Below are positions 8,208 to 17,643 of a stretch of 64,000 nucleotides of DNA, in pieces. The stretch's first letter is position 1. Every line of letters starts with the position of its first letter. The stretch covers positions 120,496 to 184,495 of the forward strand of contig CAYYYL010000002.1 in the NCBI GenBank assembly GCA_964475835.1, written 5' to 3'. The stretch comes from JABDCI01 sp964475835. GTDB taxonomy: Bacteria > Verrucomicrobiota > Verrucomicrobiia > JABWAM01. Made by a program: the position numbers and the translations under genes. The notes below the pieces were generated by a model. That model saw nothing but the letters and a program-made list of their open reading frames with translations. It did no database searches and had not been told where the DNA came from.

Positions 8208-9104
8208 CTAGGGGTTGAATCGGATGCTCGCAGGCATCGTCGTTTGATGACGGACGGTTACTTCAGAGACTTCAGAATAAACAGCTTTCAAACGTCGTGT
8301 CACTTCATTTTCGATCTCAAAAGTTTCCTGTGCCGAAAGTGTGGGCGGCACCACGATGTGCAGATCGATCTGGACCTGCCCGGTGGCTCCATGGGAACGC
8401 ACCATGTGGCAGTTGATCACTCCCGGGACCTCCTCCACAATTTTGCGAATGGGCTCGGGGGGAAGCCGACGTGCATCGCTCAAGGTGAGTACGGAATCCC
8501 GCACTATGCCATAAGCCGCCCAGAGGATGAGACCCACGATTAGAATGGCCGCGAGGGTATCCACCCAGTACCACTGTTTCCACGCGGCAAACAAGGAGAT
8601 CAGCGCGAGGACACTGGCAAATACATCCGACTTGGTATGCTCGGCGTCAGCTAGCAGGAGCGGGCTGTTCAGCTTTTTCCCCCATTTTCGCTCATAAGTG
8701 GTGATGGCCAGGTTCACACCAATCATCAGCACGATCCCGAGAACGGCCTGGACGTTGACATGAGGAAGGGTGACAGGCTCCAGAATGCGCCGCCATGCGC
8801 TGGAGAGAATCTCCCAGGCCGCAAGGCAGAGAAGGCCAGAGATGGCCATGGAACCCAGGGTCTCAAATTTTTTATGACCGTAGGGATGGTCCTCATCCGG
8901 GGGCTGTTCCGCGATTCGAAGCATCAGAAGAGCGATGACATTGGAGCTTCCGTCGAGAAGGGAGTGCACCCCATCGGAAAACAGACTGAGGGATTCCGTT
9001 TGGCGTGCGAGAAGGATTTTTACCGCGGCCACGGCAAAATTCAGGAGCAACGTGATTCGGAAGATGTTTTTGACTTTGGAATTCATCAAGGTCTGACGTT
9101 GCAT
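8208..9104 (-). CDS. Cation diffusion facilitator transporter
   Basis: 298-residue inner-membrane divalent-metal/proton antiporter of the CDF (FieF/CzcD) family. Six membrane spans are followed by a cytoplasmic ferredoxin-like domain. Metal-site segments are SLFSDGVHSLLDGSSN in TM2 and LADAEHTKSDV in TM5. The C-terminal domain has NCHMVRSHGATGQVQIDLHI. The start at 9104 is the first ATG before the family core. A further-upstream in-frame GTG/ATG would add 27 non-conserved residues. The metal specificity is unknown. Confidence 0.9.
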   Translation of the reverse strand: MQRQTLMNSKVKNIFRITLLLNFAVAAVKILLARQTESLSLFSDGVHSLLDGSSNVIALLMLRIAEQPPDEDHPYGHKKFETLGSMAISGLLCLAAWEILSSAWRRILEPVTLPHVNVQAVLGIVLMIGVNLAITTYERKWGKKLNSPLLLADAEHTKSDVFASVLALISLFAAWKQWYWVDTLAAILIVGLILWAAYGIVRDSVLTLSDARRLPPEPIRKIVEEVPGVINCHMVRSHGATGQVQIDLHIVVPPTLSAQETFEIENEVTRRLKAVYSEVSEVTVRHQTTMPASIRFNP

Positions 9105-9167
9105 CCCTCCCGCTTTTGAATTGAAAAAACAATACCAAAATCCGGAATTCTTGATTAAAATCGGGAA

Positions 9168-9275
9168 GTGTTCACGTTGACGCAAAAGGAACAGTGGATC
9201 ATTGTTTTGGTGATGTTAGCCTTGATTGTTGGAAGCATTATGCGATGGTATCGATGCGCAGTGACCCTCCCTTAA
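9168..9275 (+). CDS. Candidate 35-residue membrane microprotein
   Basis: GTG-started reading frame encoding VFTLTQKEQWIIVLVMLALI followed by VGSIMRWYRCAVTLP. A short polar N-terminus leads into one hydrophobic helix and a basic end, so it would be a single-pass inner-membrane peptide with the N-terminus inside or outside undetermined. Its stop lies two bases before the ATG of the Minf_1886 gene, suggesting coupling. TAAAAT at 9155-9160 could be its -10 box, which would make the mRNA nearly leaderless. No homologue is known to me. Confidence 0.45.
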   Translation: MFTLTQKEQWIIVLVMLALIVGSIMRWYRCAVTLP

Positions 9276-9277
9276 CC

Positions 9278-9739
9278 ATGCAGAAAATCTCCATTGATCA
9301 GGCCATCGAACAGATTCTTCAAGCCGACCCCCGGTATCACCGGGATGCTTATGAGTTCGTGCGTCAGGCCCTCGACTTTACCATCAAACGTGTAAAGAAG
9401 AGTGGTGCTGGCAAGGAGCGCCATGTCTGTGGAAAGGAGCTGCTGGAGGGGTTGCGTGATTTTGCCCTGGAAGAGTTTGGGCCCCTTGCCTTGACGGTGC
9501 TGGAGTATTGGGGGATTCATCGTTGCGAGGACATCGGGGAAGTGGTGTTTAACATGGTGGATATCAATCTCCTGAAAACCACCGAACAGGATTCCCGTAA
9601 CGATTTCAAAAACGGGTATGATTTTCGCGAAGCCTTTCAGCGCCCCTTTGATCCGGGATTTCAGTCCATTCCCCCAGGAAAATCCGGACATGAGTCTGCC
9701 TTCACCCAGCCGGAGCTTGGCTCCGTCAAGCCCTCCTGA
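9278..9739 (+). CDS. Minf_1886 family protein (Verrucomicrobia/Planctomycetes-restricted)
   Basis: 153 residues. The core (residues 1-125) has the family features IDQAIEQILQADPRYHRDAY, EFVRQALDFTIKRVKK, RHVCGKELLEGLRDFALEEF and ALTVLEYWGIHRCEDIGE. This family is conserved across Verrucomicrobia and Planctomycetes but has no established function. The last 25 residues are proline- and serine-rich and look variable. The ATG at 9278 begins exactly at the conserved region; longer in-frame starts lie inside the preceding microprotein frame. It is cytoplasmic by composition and upstream of the M16 peptidase. Confidence 0.92.
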   Translation: MQKISIDQAIEQILQADPRYHRDAYEFVRQALDFTIKRVKKSGAGKERHVCGKELLEGLRDFALEEFGPLALTVLEYWGIHRCEDIGEVVFNMVDINLLKTTEQDSRNDFKNGYDFREAFQRPFDPGFQSIPPGKSGHESAFTQPELGSVKPS

Positions 9740-9756
9740 CCGGGTGGCCCCAAGTC

Positions 9757-12435
9757 ATGTCACGGCGTGTTTTGATTTATGGGTGGGCGGCGTTTCTCAC
9801 CCTGTTCACCTGTTGTTCTCCTGATATGAATTCATCCCCCCGATCTACGACTCAACGGCCCTCCCCCACTCTCAACCGGGCGGCCTCAACAGCTTCCGAA
9901 CGCACCGTTCTTCCCAATGGATTGACGATCATCACGCTTGAGGACCACAGCGCTCCAGTGGTTTCGGCACAGGTTTGGGCCAAGACCGGATCCATTCACG
10001 AAGACCACCTCATGGGGGCCGGCCTCTCGCACATCCTCGAGCACATGCTCTTCAAAGGGACGGATAAGCGTGGAGTGGCGGATATCGCCCGTCAGGTGGA
10101 GGCACATGGAGGATATATTAACGCCTACACGTCATGGGACCGCACCGTTTACTACATCGATATTCCCTCGGATGGAGGTCAACCTGGAACCACCCAGGGA
10201 ACAAATATGGCCATCGACATCCTCGCCGATGCGATGATGAATTCCACCCTCCCTCCGCAGGAGTATCTCCTTGAGCAAAAGGTGATTCTTCGTGAACTCG
10301 CCATGGGACGGGACAATCCCGATCGTCAATCAACCGAACTTTTCTTTTCCACCGTCTACACCACTCATCCGGCGAGACATCCCGTCATTGGATATGAGGA
10401 GGTCTACCGGGCCTTGAGTCGCGAGGATGTCCTGGCCTACTACAAGGAGCGTTACGTTCCCAATAATCTTGTGTTTATTGTTGTGGGGGATATCCAGCCA
10501 TCGAAGGTCCGGGAGCAGATCACCCAGTTGATGGGGGCATGGAAGCGCAAGGCTCTGCCCCCGTTTTATGTCCCGGACGAGCCGGAGCAGATTGGTGAGC
10601 GTGAGGTGATTGAACCCAGTCGGACTGCGGCTCAGCAGTCGAGGATTCATCTGGGTTATCAAACCTGCGACTTCCGAAGTCCGGATGCGGCGCCCCTGGA
10701 AATTCTGTCGCTCATTGCCGGCCATGGTTACAGCTCCCGTCTCTATCAGCTCCTGAGGGAGAAAAAGCATCTGGTGCATGAAGTGGATGCATGGTCCTAC
10801 ACGCCTGCATGGCGGGGTGTTTTTGGAGTGAGCGCGGTGACGGATCCCGACAAGGCGGAAAACACCCGCGACGAGATTCTCTCACAATTAAAGAAATTCA
10901 GCACCACCCTGGTATCCGGTGCTGAGTTGGCAAAAGCCAAAAAAGTGGCCGTCAGCGGTCATTTTTCCACCTTGAAAACGATGAGCGGACAGGCTGCCGA
11001 ATTGGGTTCGAATGAGTTGCTGACCGGAGATCTGACGTATTCTGAAAGATATCTTGAAGATCTTCAAAAGGTGACGGCTCAGGACATCCGACGTGTGGCG
11101 CGTACCTATTTTCAGCCCGAGCGCCTCACCGTCACGGTGTTGCAACCCAAGGGGACTCCGAAAAAGGTCGTGGCAAGTGCCAAGCCCGAACAAGATCAGG
11201 CCATTGAGCGGACTCAGTTGAAAAACGGTCTCACTCTTCTCACCAAAACGGACCATCGCCTCCCCTTTATTGAACTTCGCCTGGTGATGAAATCCGGTCT
11301 TCTTTTTGAAGAGAAGGAAAATAACGGCATTAGCCAGCTCGTTTCGAAATTGCTCCTCAAGGGGACAAAAACAAGGAATGCGGAAACCCTTGTTCGGCAG
11401 ATTGAGTCCATCGGAGGATCCATTTCCCCCTACAGTGGGGTCAACAGCATGGGGATCTCTATCGAGGTGATGGAATCGGATCTTCCGATCGCCATGGAAG
11501 TTCTCTCTGACATCATTCGCAATTCTGTGTTTGATGAGGAATCGATTGCCCGGGAAAAAGAGGCCCAAATCGCCGAAATCCATCAGGAGCAGGAGCAACC
11601 GGTCAAGGTCGCCATGTTGAATGCACGGGCCAAACTTTTTGGAAGGCATCCTTATGGAATGTCGAACTTGGGAACCCCGGAGAGAGTGACCTCGATCACC
11701 CGGACCCAGATCCTTGATTTCTGGAAGCGGGTTGCCGTTCCGAACAATATGGTGCTTTCCGTTTTTGGAGCGGTGGATTCACGAACCGTTCAGATGCAGG
11801 TCAACAAACACCTGGGTGTGCTGGCTCAAAGATCCCTCAAACTTCCCTCCGTTCGCCCCACGGTGCTGAAGGGATCTGAAAGAGTTTCGGAAACCCAGGA
11901 CAAGGAGCAGGCGGTTATTGTCATTGGTTTTCCAGGTATTGACTTGAAGAATCCTGACCGGGCTCCCATCGAATTGATGAATTCAGCACTCTCGGGAATG
12001 GGGTCACGCCTTTTTCTACGACTCCGGGATCAACTCGCTCTTTGTTACTATGTCGGTGTGAATGAGATGGTGGGGATTGATCCTGGATTCATCTACTTTT
12101 ACATCGGTACGGAACCCGAAAAAGCTGCGGAGGCGGAGAAGGAGATCCTGTCGGAAGTCGAAAAGATACGCACGGGAGGGGTCACTCCGGAGGAGCTGGA
12201 ACGGGCACGTAACGGTCTTGTCGGTGAACGTAAAATGCAGAAGCAGAACCTTGGGGACCTGGCGCTGACATCTGCATTGGATGAACTCTATGGCCTCGGT
12301 TACAACTATTCCGAAACTCTTGAAAAGGCGTACGAGACCATCAAGCCTCCTCAAATTCAGCTGGTTGCTCAAAAATATTTCAGCCAACCTTCCGTCATAT
12401 CCATTGTCAGCCCGAAATCCGAATCAGGGAAATGA
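9757..12435 (+). CDS. Two-unit M16 (pitrilysin-type) metallopeptidase, exported
   Basis: 892 residues built from two M16 units. The first (about 45-470) is catalytic, with the inverted zinc motif His92-Ile-Leu-Glu95-His96 and the third ligand Glu173 in EQKVILRE. The second (about 475-890) has lost the motif (NNGISQLVSKLLLKG) and serves as the regulatory half of the clamshell. Bacterial relatives fuse PqqL-like pairs this way. The N-terminus WAAFLTLFTCC is a signal peptide with a poor lipobox (Thr at -1), so lipidation is uncertain. It ends 12 bases inside the converging polymerase gene. Confidence 0.93.
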   Translation: MSRRVLIYGWAAFLTLFTCCSPDMNSSPRSTTQRPSPTLNRAASTASERTVLPNGLTIITLEDHSAPVVSAQVWAKTGSIHEDHLMGAGLSHILEHMLFKGTDKRGVADIARQVEAHGGYINAYTSWDRTVYYIDIPSDGGQPGTTQGTNMAIDILADAMMNSTLPPQEYLLEQKVILRELAMGRDNPDRQSTELFFSTVYTTHPARHPVIGYEEVYRALSREDVLAYYKERYVPNNLVFIVVGDIQPSKVREQITQLMGAWKRKALPPFYVPDEPEQIGEREVIEPSRTAAQQSRIHLGYQTCDFRSPDAAPLEILSLIAGHGYSSRLYQLLREKKHLVHEVDAWSYTPAWRGVFGVSAVTDPDKAENTRDEILSQLKKFSTTLVSGAELAKAKKVAVSGHFSTLKTMSGQAAELGSNELLTGDLTYSERYLEDLQKVTAQDIRRVARTYFQPERLTVTVLQPKGTPKKVVASAKPEQDQAIERTQLKNGLTLLTKTDHRLPFIELRLVMKSGLLFEEKENNGISQLVSKLLLKGTKTRNAETLVRQIESIGGSISPYSGVNSMGISIEVMESDLPIAMEVLSDIIRNSVFDEESIAREKEAQIAEIHQEQEQPVKVAMLNARAKLFGRHPYGMSNLGTPERVTSITRTQILDFWKRVAVPNNMVLSVFGAVDSRTVQMQVNKHLGVLAQRSLKLPSVRPTVLKGSERVSETQDKEQAVIVIGFPGIDLKNPDRAPIELMNSALSGMGSRLFLRLRDQLALCYYVGVNEMVGIDPGFIYFYIGTEPEKAAEAEKEILSEVEKIRTGGVTPEELERARNGLVGERKMQKQNLGDLALTSALDELYGLGYNYSETLEKAYETIKPPQIQLVAQKYFSQPSVISIVSPKSESGK

Positions 12436-14787
12436 TTCAGCGGGGACTTGGATCAACGTTTTCCAGATTTTTGATGCGGCGGCCCAGTCCTTTGCGTGTT
12501 CAAGGCAGAGGACCAGGGCATAAGATGGTTTCATTGAGTCGGGCTGAGTCGCGAGAATTCTACGAAAAATCGGAATAGCTTCGGAAAATCTTCCAGTCGC
12601 CATGCAGGTTTCGCCCACCTTCAGGCGAAATTCAGGGGTCACCTCCTCGGAAAGGGCTTTTTTCAGGACCCAATCGTTCAGTTCCATGGAGGCAGGGAAA
12701 ATGGGTGGCTCCCCCTGTTTTTCCATCCAAAGGGAGTGCCAGATCGAGACGGCTTCCTCAAATTGAGATGTTTCATCCAAGGCAAGCGCCTGGATATGCC
12801 GTTCCTCAATAGTGCCGGGTGGAAGGCGCCGAAAGGCTTCCAGCACATCCGTGGAATGGCCGCTCGCGACAAATTCCTGCATGACCCCCGCCCGGGCGCT
12901 CCCGTGGTCCAACCAACGCTCTCCCACAAGCAGCCACTCTTTCAAAATGGATGAATTCCCCGGCTCCCGGACCTTGGGTCCCATCAACCGCCAGAGATCT
13001 GGATTATCGGTTGTCAGGGAAAGGATATGACCCAAGCCGTTCGTCCGTTGCGAGGCAACTCCGACTAGATCCGTAAAAAGATGGCGGGGTTGATCTGAAA
13101 TCGATAGGGCCGAACGAAAAAAATCCCTTCCGATTGCAGGGTTCGCGTCCAAAAAGAGGAGGCCTGCTCTAAAAGAAACCATGGGGTTTGCCTGGGAGAG
13201 ACGTTGGGATCGTCTCATGGAATCTTGTACTTCACGCACCTTTCCGGGAAGCCTGGCGGTTGCATAACCCGTTAGTTCGTGGCTACGCCAGAAAAACGGA
13301 AAGGCTTCCCTGACCTTAAGTAGAATATCGGAAGACGCGGGTTGGCTTTGGTGATCCAGCTGGGATTGGAGATGTTCCAGGGGATTTGGGGGTCTGAAAT
13401 GGGAATATAACGATCCCATTCCAAGGATCAGGGCTGTGAGAAGCAGACTTCCACGCCGTGGCTTTTGAACATGGGACGATTCATTTTCGGAATGTCCACG
13501 AATGAGCATTCCGAGAAGACTGCCTGCGGTCCACGCAATGGCGGGAATATGAAGGGGAAAGTCGACAAGGCAATGAACCGCCAGCGCTCCCCCTGCAGAC
13601 CAGCCTGCAAGTTGCCATGATGCGGCGCCGTGTTTGAGATTGGAAACAAGTCGGTTCAACAATCCCACCCCGAGGAGGACCCAGCATGTTGTGCCGATCC
13701 ATCCCCACTCGACCCAGCATTGGATGTATTCATTTTCAACATGGGTAATCCTTTTGTGGCCCTGGGTCGTTTGAAATGCCGGAAAGGTTGTTTCAAATGT
13801 TCCAACACCAATGCCCCACCCCCTCATCATTCGACTCATTTGGAGTGCGTCCCGCCAGACCTCGAGCCTCCCTTCGGCAAGAGAATCCTGTCCAATCACC
13901 CATGTTTCCGTCCGTCGAACCACATCGTGGGAATATGCTAGAACGATTCCCACGGAAAGCAGCGCTCCGGCAAGGAGGACGTGAACCTTGGTTTTTGATC
14001 GATTCCAGGCAAAAAGAATGGCGAGGAACAAAAACCCAGTACTCAGGGAAAGAGCTCCCCCCTTTGAGGTGGTTGCCAGGGAAAACCACATGCAGAGGAG
14101 TGAGGTCAAAAGGGCGATAAAAGCCCAGACCGAATGGATGGGATCCCGCTTTCGATGAAAGGCATATCGAAAAAATAGTCCCATCCCAACGAGCGCGGAA
14201 ATGTTCAAATAGTTGGAAAAATGGTTGCGATTGACGAATGGCCCCCAGTGGGCGACCTCTTTTGTTTCCCGCAATCCGTAAAACATGTGATTTCCGTTGA
14301 GCCGGTCACCAAACGCAATCACAGCCGCGAGTGTCCCAAAGGCCAGGATGGTCGCGTTCAATCCCATCCGAAAAGAACGCGATCCGGCCCATCTCCAGCT
14401 GAGAAAGACAACGGCTCCAAATCCGAGTAATTCCAGCCCGGCCCCTGCGGTTTGGGGGGACGCGGTGCTGAGATGCAGATAAGTGGGTTTCCATCCAAGC
14501 AAGTCCCGAAGGAGTTCACTCTGGCCGGGGGAAAGCCATGGCGCCCAGTCGACAGGCCAGGGAACCAAGGAAATCAACAAACACAAAATAAGGACAAAAA
14601 TCGTTGTCGTCACCCAATGAGCAACTTTCGGAAATCGTGGATCTTCCACCGACGATTCCAGAAGACAGGCGATGGCAAGCATCACCCCAATAATCTCACG
14701 CGCCCACGTTTCCACTCCGGCAAATAGGAATAACGCGCCCCCTCCCGCGGTAAAGAAACAGGTTTGGGCAAGGGAACGTGGCTTCAT
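12424..14787 (-). CDS. O-antigen ligase/polymerase-like membrane protein with TPR tail
   Basis: 787 residues. About 11 membrane spans fill roughly residues 10-440. The periplasmic loop has the Wzy_C signature THVENEYIQCWVEWGWIG. The C-terminal 340 residues are soluble and helical, with TPR-like pairs such as FSEAIPIFRRILATQPDS. Wzy_C proteins polymerise or ligate undecaprenyl-linked glycans on the periplasmic side. The TPR tail is common in polymerases of this type from other phyla and may recruit acceptor or chain-length factors. It is the last gene of the 26-kb cluster. Confidence 0.85.
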   Translation of the reverse strand: MKPRSLAQTCFFTAGGGALFLFAGVETWAREIIGVMLAIACLLESSVEDPRFPKVAHWVTTTIFVLILCLLISLVPWPVDWAPWLSPGQSELLRDLLGWKPTYLHLSTASPQTAGAGLELLGFGAVVFLSWRWAGSRSFRMGLNATILAFGTLAAVIAFGDRLNGNHMFYGLRETKEVAHWGPFVNRNHFSNYLNISALVGMGLFFRYAFHRKRDPIHSVWAFIALLTSLLCMWFSLATTSKGGALSLSTGFLFLAILFAWNRSKTKVHVLLAGALLSVGIVLAYSHDVVRRTETWVIGQDSLAEGRLEVWRDALQMSRMMRGWGIGVGTFETTFPAFQTTQGHKRITHVENEYIQCWVEWGWIGTTCWVLLGVGLLNRLVSNLKHGAASWQLAGWSAGGALAVHCLVDFPLHIPAIAWTAGSLLGMLIRGHSENESSHVQKPRRGSLLLTALILGMGSLYSHFRPPNPLEHLQSQLDHQSQPASSDILLKVREAFPFFWRSHELTGYATARLPGKVREVQDSMRRSQRLSQANPMVSFRAGLLFLDANPAIGRDFFRSALSISDQPRHLFTDLVGVASQRTNGLGHILSLTTDNPDLWRLMGPKVREPGNSSILKEWLLVGERWLDHGSARAGVMQEFVASGHSTDVLEAFRRLPPGTIEERHIQALALDETSQFEEAVSIWHSLWMEKQGEPPIFPASMELNDWVLKKALSEEVTPEFRLKVGETCMATGRFSEAIPIFRRILATQPDSMKPSYALVLCLEHAKDWAAASKIWKTLIQVPAESFP

Positions 14788-14796
14788 GTCCCCTCC

Positions 14797-16236
14797 TTAC
14801 ACGGTGCCGCCATGGATCGCGATCGATTTTCCGACCGCCCGTCCCCAGGATTCGGTTGCCAGTTCTGAAAGGAGACGAAAAGTTTCCATGTCACATCCAG
14901 GTGATGCATAGAAAGTCAGGGTTCCACCCTCCCTTCCGCGAATCACGTGAACACAAATGCGCTCGGGATCGCCCTCCCCACCCCCTTGGCGCCAGACCTC
15001 CGCCCCCCGGCGCCACTCAACGCCATCCATTTTTAAACGGACCAAAATGGATCCAAAATGAGTCCACAGAGCGTGAAGGGATTCACAACGCTCCGCCTCC
15101 TCCTCCAGTAGTTTTCCGAGAAGCAGGGCATACCGGGTTTCCTTGCGCCGCAGAATCGATTGGGTCAGAAGACGTCCGAGTTTATACCACCCCTGGATGA
15201 ATCCAAACATGCGGGCCGACATAAGGGTCACAAACATGAATACTCCGAAGAGAATGGGAAGCAGGCGCCCTTTCTGGATAAAAACGGCCAGGCCAAGCAA
15301 AGCGAAAAAAGCGCAACAAGCATAAAGGAGCAAAACCACGCGGCGCTGGGAAAACCCCATGCCCACCAGGCGGTGATGGATGTGCCGCCGGTCCGCACGA
15401 AAAAGGGGAAGGCCGACCAGCAGGCGTCGGATGATGGTGAAGCTCGTGTCGATAATAGGAAGTCCCAACGCGAAAAACGGAATGGCCAGAGCTGCCGCCA
15501 CCGTTCCTTTGTTGGAATTCAAAAGGGAAACCTCCGCCACCAGCAGTCCCAGAAAATAAGCTCCCCCATCCCCCATGAAAATCCTTGCGGGCGGAAAATT
15601 GAAAAACAGGAAACCGGAGAGAGCCCCACACATGCCGAGGGTGAAGAGACATGCAACTTCATTTCCTGCGGCCCTGCTGACAATCGCGAGAAGAATCATC
15701 AGTACAAGAAGGAGACCAGCCGCAAGGCCATCAATACCGTCCACGAGATTGATGAGATTGGTCACCGCAATCATCCAGAATACGGTCAAAGGCGCATCAA
15801 ACCGTCCCAGGGAGAAAAGTTGATGGGTGAAGGGATTTTCGAGATGACCAATTTGAAGCCCCCCTGCATACGCGCAGGAGGCAATGAGGATCTGAATCAG
15901 GAGTTTGATGCGGGCATCAATCGCCTGGAGATCATCCCAGAAACCGAGCGCAAACATCGCCAGGCAGGTGCCAAAAATCCAATCCGTTTGGGGGGAGATG
16001 CGGAGATTGTTGCCGCCCCATGTCGGGATCCAGTAGACCACTGTGAATGCAATAAAAAGGGCCAATCCACCGAATCGTGGAACAAGGCGGGGCTGGTCGG
16101 AATGAAACTGAGTCGCCCGGTCAAAAAAATTCATCCGAATCGACCATCCTCGAATCCAGGGGGTGATCAAAATCACAATCAAAAACCCCAAAAGCCACTC
16201 CACTAGGATGCTGGAGGAAAGAAGACTCGGGTTCAT
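14797..16236 (-). CDS. WecA/MraY-type undecaprenyl-phosphate sugar-1-phosphate transferase
   Basis: 479-residue polytopic enzyme starting lipid-linked glycan synthesis by moving a HexNAc-1-phosphate onto undecaprenyl phosphate. Visible are the aspartate motifs DDLQAIDARIKLLIQILIA and NLINLVDGIDGLAAGL, the metal-site loop ARIFMGDGGAYFLGLL, and the WecA-specific RRHIHHRL rather than the MraY sequence. The last 130 residues form an extra soluble domain ending in RAVGKSIAIHGGTV. The ATG at 16236 sits right before the first membrane span. An upstream in-frame start would add 16 residues. Confidence 0.9.
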   Translation of the reverse strand: MNPSLLSSSILVEWLLGFLIVILITPWIRGWSIRMNFFDRATQFHSDQPRLVPRFGGLALFIAFTVVYWIPTWGGNNLRISPQTDWIFGTCLAMFALGFWDDLQAIDARIKLLIQILIASCAYAGGLQIGHLENPFTHQLFSLGRFDAPLTVFWMIAVTNLINLVDGIDGLAAGLLLVLMILLAIVSRAAGNEVACLFTLGMCGALSGFLFFNFPPARIFMGDGGAYFLGLLVAEVSLLNSNKGTVAAALAIPFFALGLPIIDTSFTIIRRLLVGLPLFRADRRHIHHRLVGMGFSQRRVVLLLYACCAFFALLGLAVFIQKGRLLPILFGVFMFVTLMSARMFGFIQGWYKLGRLLTQSILRRKETRYALLLGKLLEEEAERCESLHALWTHFGSILVRLKMDGVEWRRGAEVWRQGGGEGDPERICVHVIRGREGGTLTFYASPGCDMETFRLLSELATESWGRAVGKSIAIHGGTV

Positions 16237-16299
16237 GCGATCCATGGATTTGATACAAGACCCCGACTTGACCCGTCGAAACAAGAATAAAGATAAAAA

Positions 16300-17541
16300 T
16301 CACCGTTCTGCCCGCTGGGACCTCGCGTAGGCAAGTTCCTCCTGAAGGAATCTCTGGAATTGCGTGACCCTCAGATCCTTGGACGCGTACTGCTCCGCCC
16401 AGTCGCGGATACAGGTCATTACCCAAGCCTCCTCCTGGGCCATCATCATCGCCCGTTTCGCATTCCAGACTCCTGCGGAGGCCATTCCTGGCGTGATGAC
16501 CGCGCCAAGCTGGGCGTTAACCACAAGTTTTCCAATCTCACTGGTTTTGCTTCCGATGAAAATGACAGGGCGACCTGCGGCAACAATTCCGTAAAATTTA
16601 CTGGGGATGAGTAATCCATCCACCTCGGGCTTTTGGGAGACAATATGGGCATCCGCTGCCCCAAGGAATCCCCCGAGTGTCTCGCGCGGTTGATGTGTGA
16701 AGAGGGTGACGCGTACGATTCCCATGCTTCTGGCACGTTCAAAAATGGGCTTGTGACGGCGGGCGGGTCCAGCCAGGACAAGGTGAAAACCCGGCACTAC
16801 CTGATCCAGTTGTTTGGCCAGATCCAGCATGGTATCCACGTCATGGGCGGGACCGATATTTCCCGAGTACATGAGCACCCGATCCTTTTGCCACCCCTGT
16901 TGCCAGCGAAATTGATTTTGCTGCACCGGCATGGCGGTGATTTTGGCAAGATCCGCCCAATTGGGCACCACGAGGAGTTTTCCCCGGGCGTGCTTGTATT
17001 CTTCCAGTGTTTTTCCCATGTCGAGTCCTGGAACGACGATGCGTTTCGCGGCTCGATAAATGCTGCGCGCCCTGGCTCGCAAAAGCATCAGTAGCGCTTT
17101 ATTCTGGATAGCTCCCAGTTTCTCCGCAATCTCCGGATAGATATCCTGGGCCCAATACAACATCATCGCCCCATGTTTCCTGCAGTAAGGGATGGCGATG
17201 CGGGCAACAAGGGGCGGACTGCTCATGGGGATCACCACTTCATGCGGGGGCAAACGACGCAGGCAGAGTTTTGCAGCGGAAAGGAAAGTGGAGGCGTCCA
17301 GGAGGCGCCCGCCAAGATTCCACCTCCAAATATCCGTGCCGCCTACACGGTGAATTCGAACTCCCCGATGCTCAAAAACCCCAGATTTGAGGCGCTCGGC
17401 ACAGGCATAACGACTGCGACCGCAAACCACGGTAACCTGGTGCCCATGGGAGGCCAGATGCTCGGCCAGATCCGTCAAGAGCTGAGCTGTGGCGGCTTCG
17501 TCTGGCCAGTAGTATTGATTGATGAAAAGGATCGTGCTCAA
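16300..17541 (-). CDS. Glycosyltransferase family 4, WbuB-like
   Basis: 413 residues, GT-B fold. The N-terminal domain starts MSTILFINQYYWPDEAATAQ and has MLYWAQDIYPEIAEKLG, both typical of WbuB-type fucosyl/FucNAc transferases. The C-terminal domain has VLMYSGNIGPAHDVDTML for nucleotide-sugar binding. The usual C-terminal EX7E pattern is degenerate here (VDGLLIPSKFYGIVAAGRP). Acting after the WecA-like enzyme encoded next to it would be consistent with adding the second or third sugar; that is inference. Confidence 0.88.
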   Translation of the reverse strand: MSTILFINQYYWPDEAATAQLLTDLAEHLASHGHQVTVVCGRSRYACAERLKSGVFEHRGVRIHRVGGTDIWRWNLGGRLLDASTFLSAAKLCLRRLPPHEVVIPMSSPPLVARIAIPYCRKHGAMMLYWAQDIYPEIAEKLGAIQNKALLMLLRARARSIYRAAKRIVVPGLDMGKTLEEYKHARGKLLVVPNWADLAKITAMPVQQNQFRWQQGWQKDRVLMYSGNIGPAHDVDTMLDLAKQLDQVVPGFHLVLAGPARRHKPIFERARSMGIVRVTLFTHQPRETLGGFLGAADAHIVSQKPEVDGLLIPSKFYGIVAAGRPVIFIGSKTSEIGKLVVNAQLGAVITPGMASAGVWNAKRAMMMAQEEAWVMTCIRDWAEQYASKDLRVTQFQRFLQEELAYARSQRAER

Positions 17542-17643
17542 ACAAACCCCGGATCAGTTGGGTGCCTGGTTTAATGTGACATCACCTGCCATGAATCGCC
17601 AATCTCAATTCGCGGTCTTTTGAGGTGTTTTGACCCATTTTTG
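17542..17643. other. Longest intergenic gap inside the polysaccharide cluster
   Basis: A 102-base gap in an otherwise closely packed cluster. It contains GTGACATCAC (17577-17586) with dyad symmetry and no convincing -35/-10 pair on the minus strand. No T-rich terminator is visible. An internal promoter or processing site is possible but not supported by a clear motif. Confidence 0.3.

Noticed and set aside
7286..8218. A 310-codon open frame on the plus strand
   Set aside because: It is antisense to gdhA, whose motifs are complete, and its translation has no recognisable domain.
9122..9185. A longer start for the cation diffusion facilitator at 9185
   Set aside because: The extra 27 residues have no family similarity, and a promoter-like AT-rich stretch lies in that DNA.
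15160..16206. A 348-codon open frame on the plus strand
   Set aside because: It is antisense to the WecA-like gene; low-complexity basic composition, no domain features.
17577..17586. GTGACATCAC in the polysaccharide cluster gap as a CRP site
   Set aside because: The half-sites are separated by two bases rather than six, and no promoter boxes accompany it.
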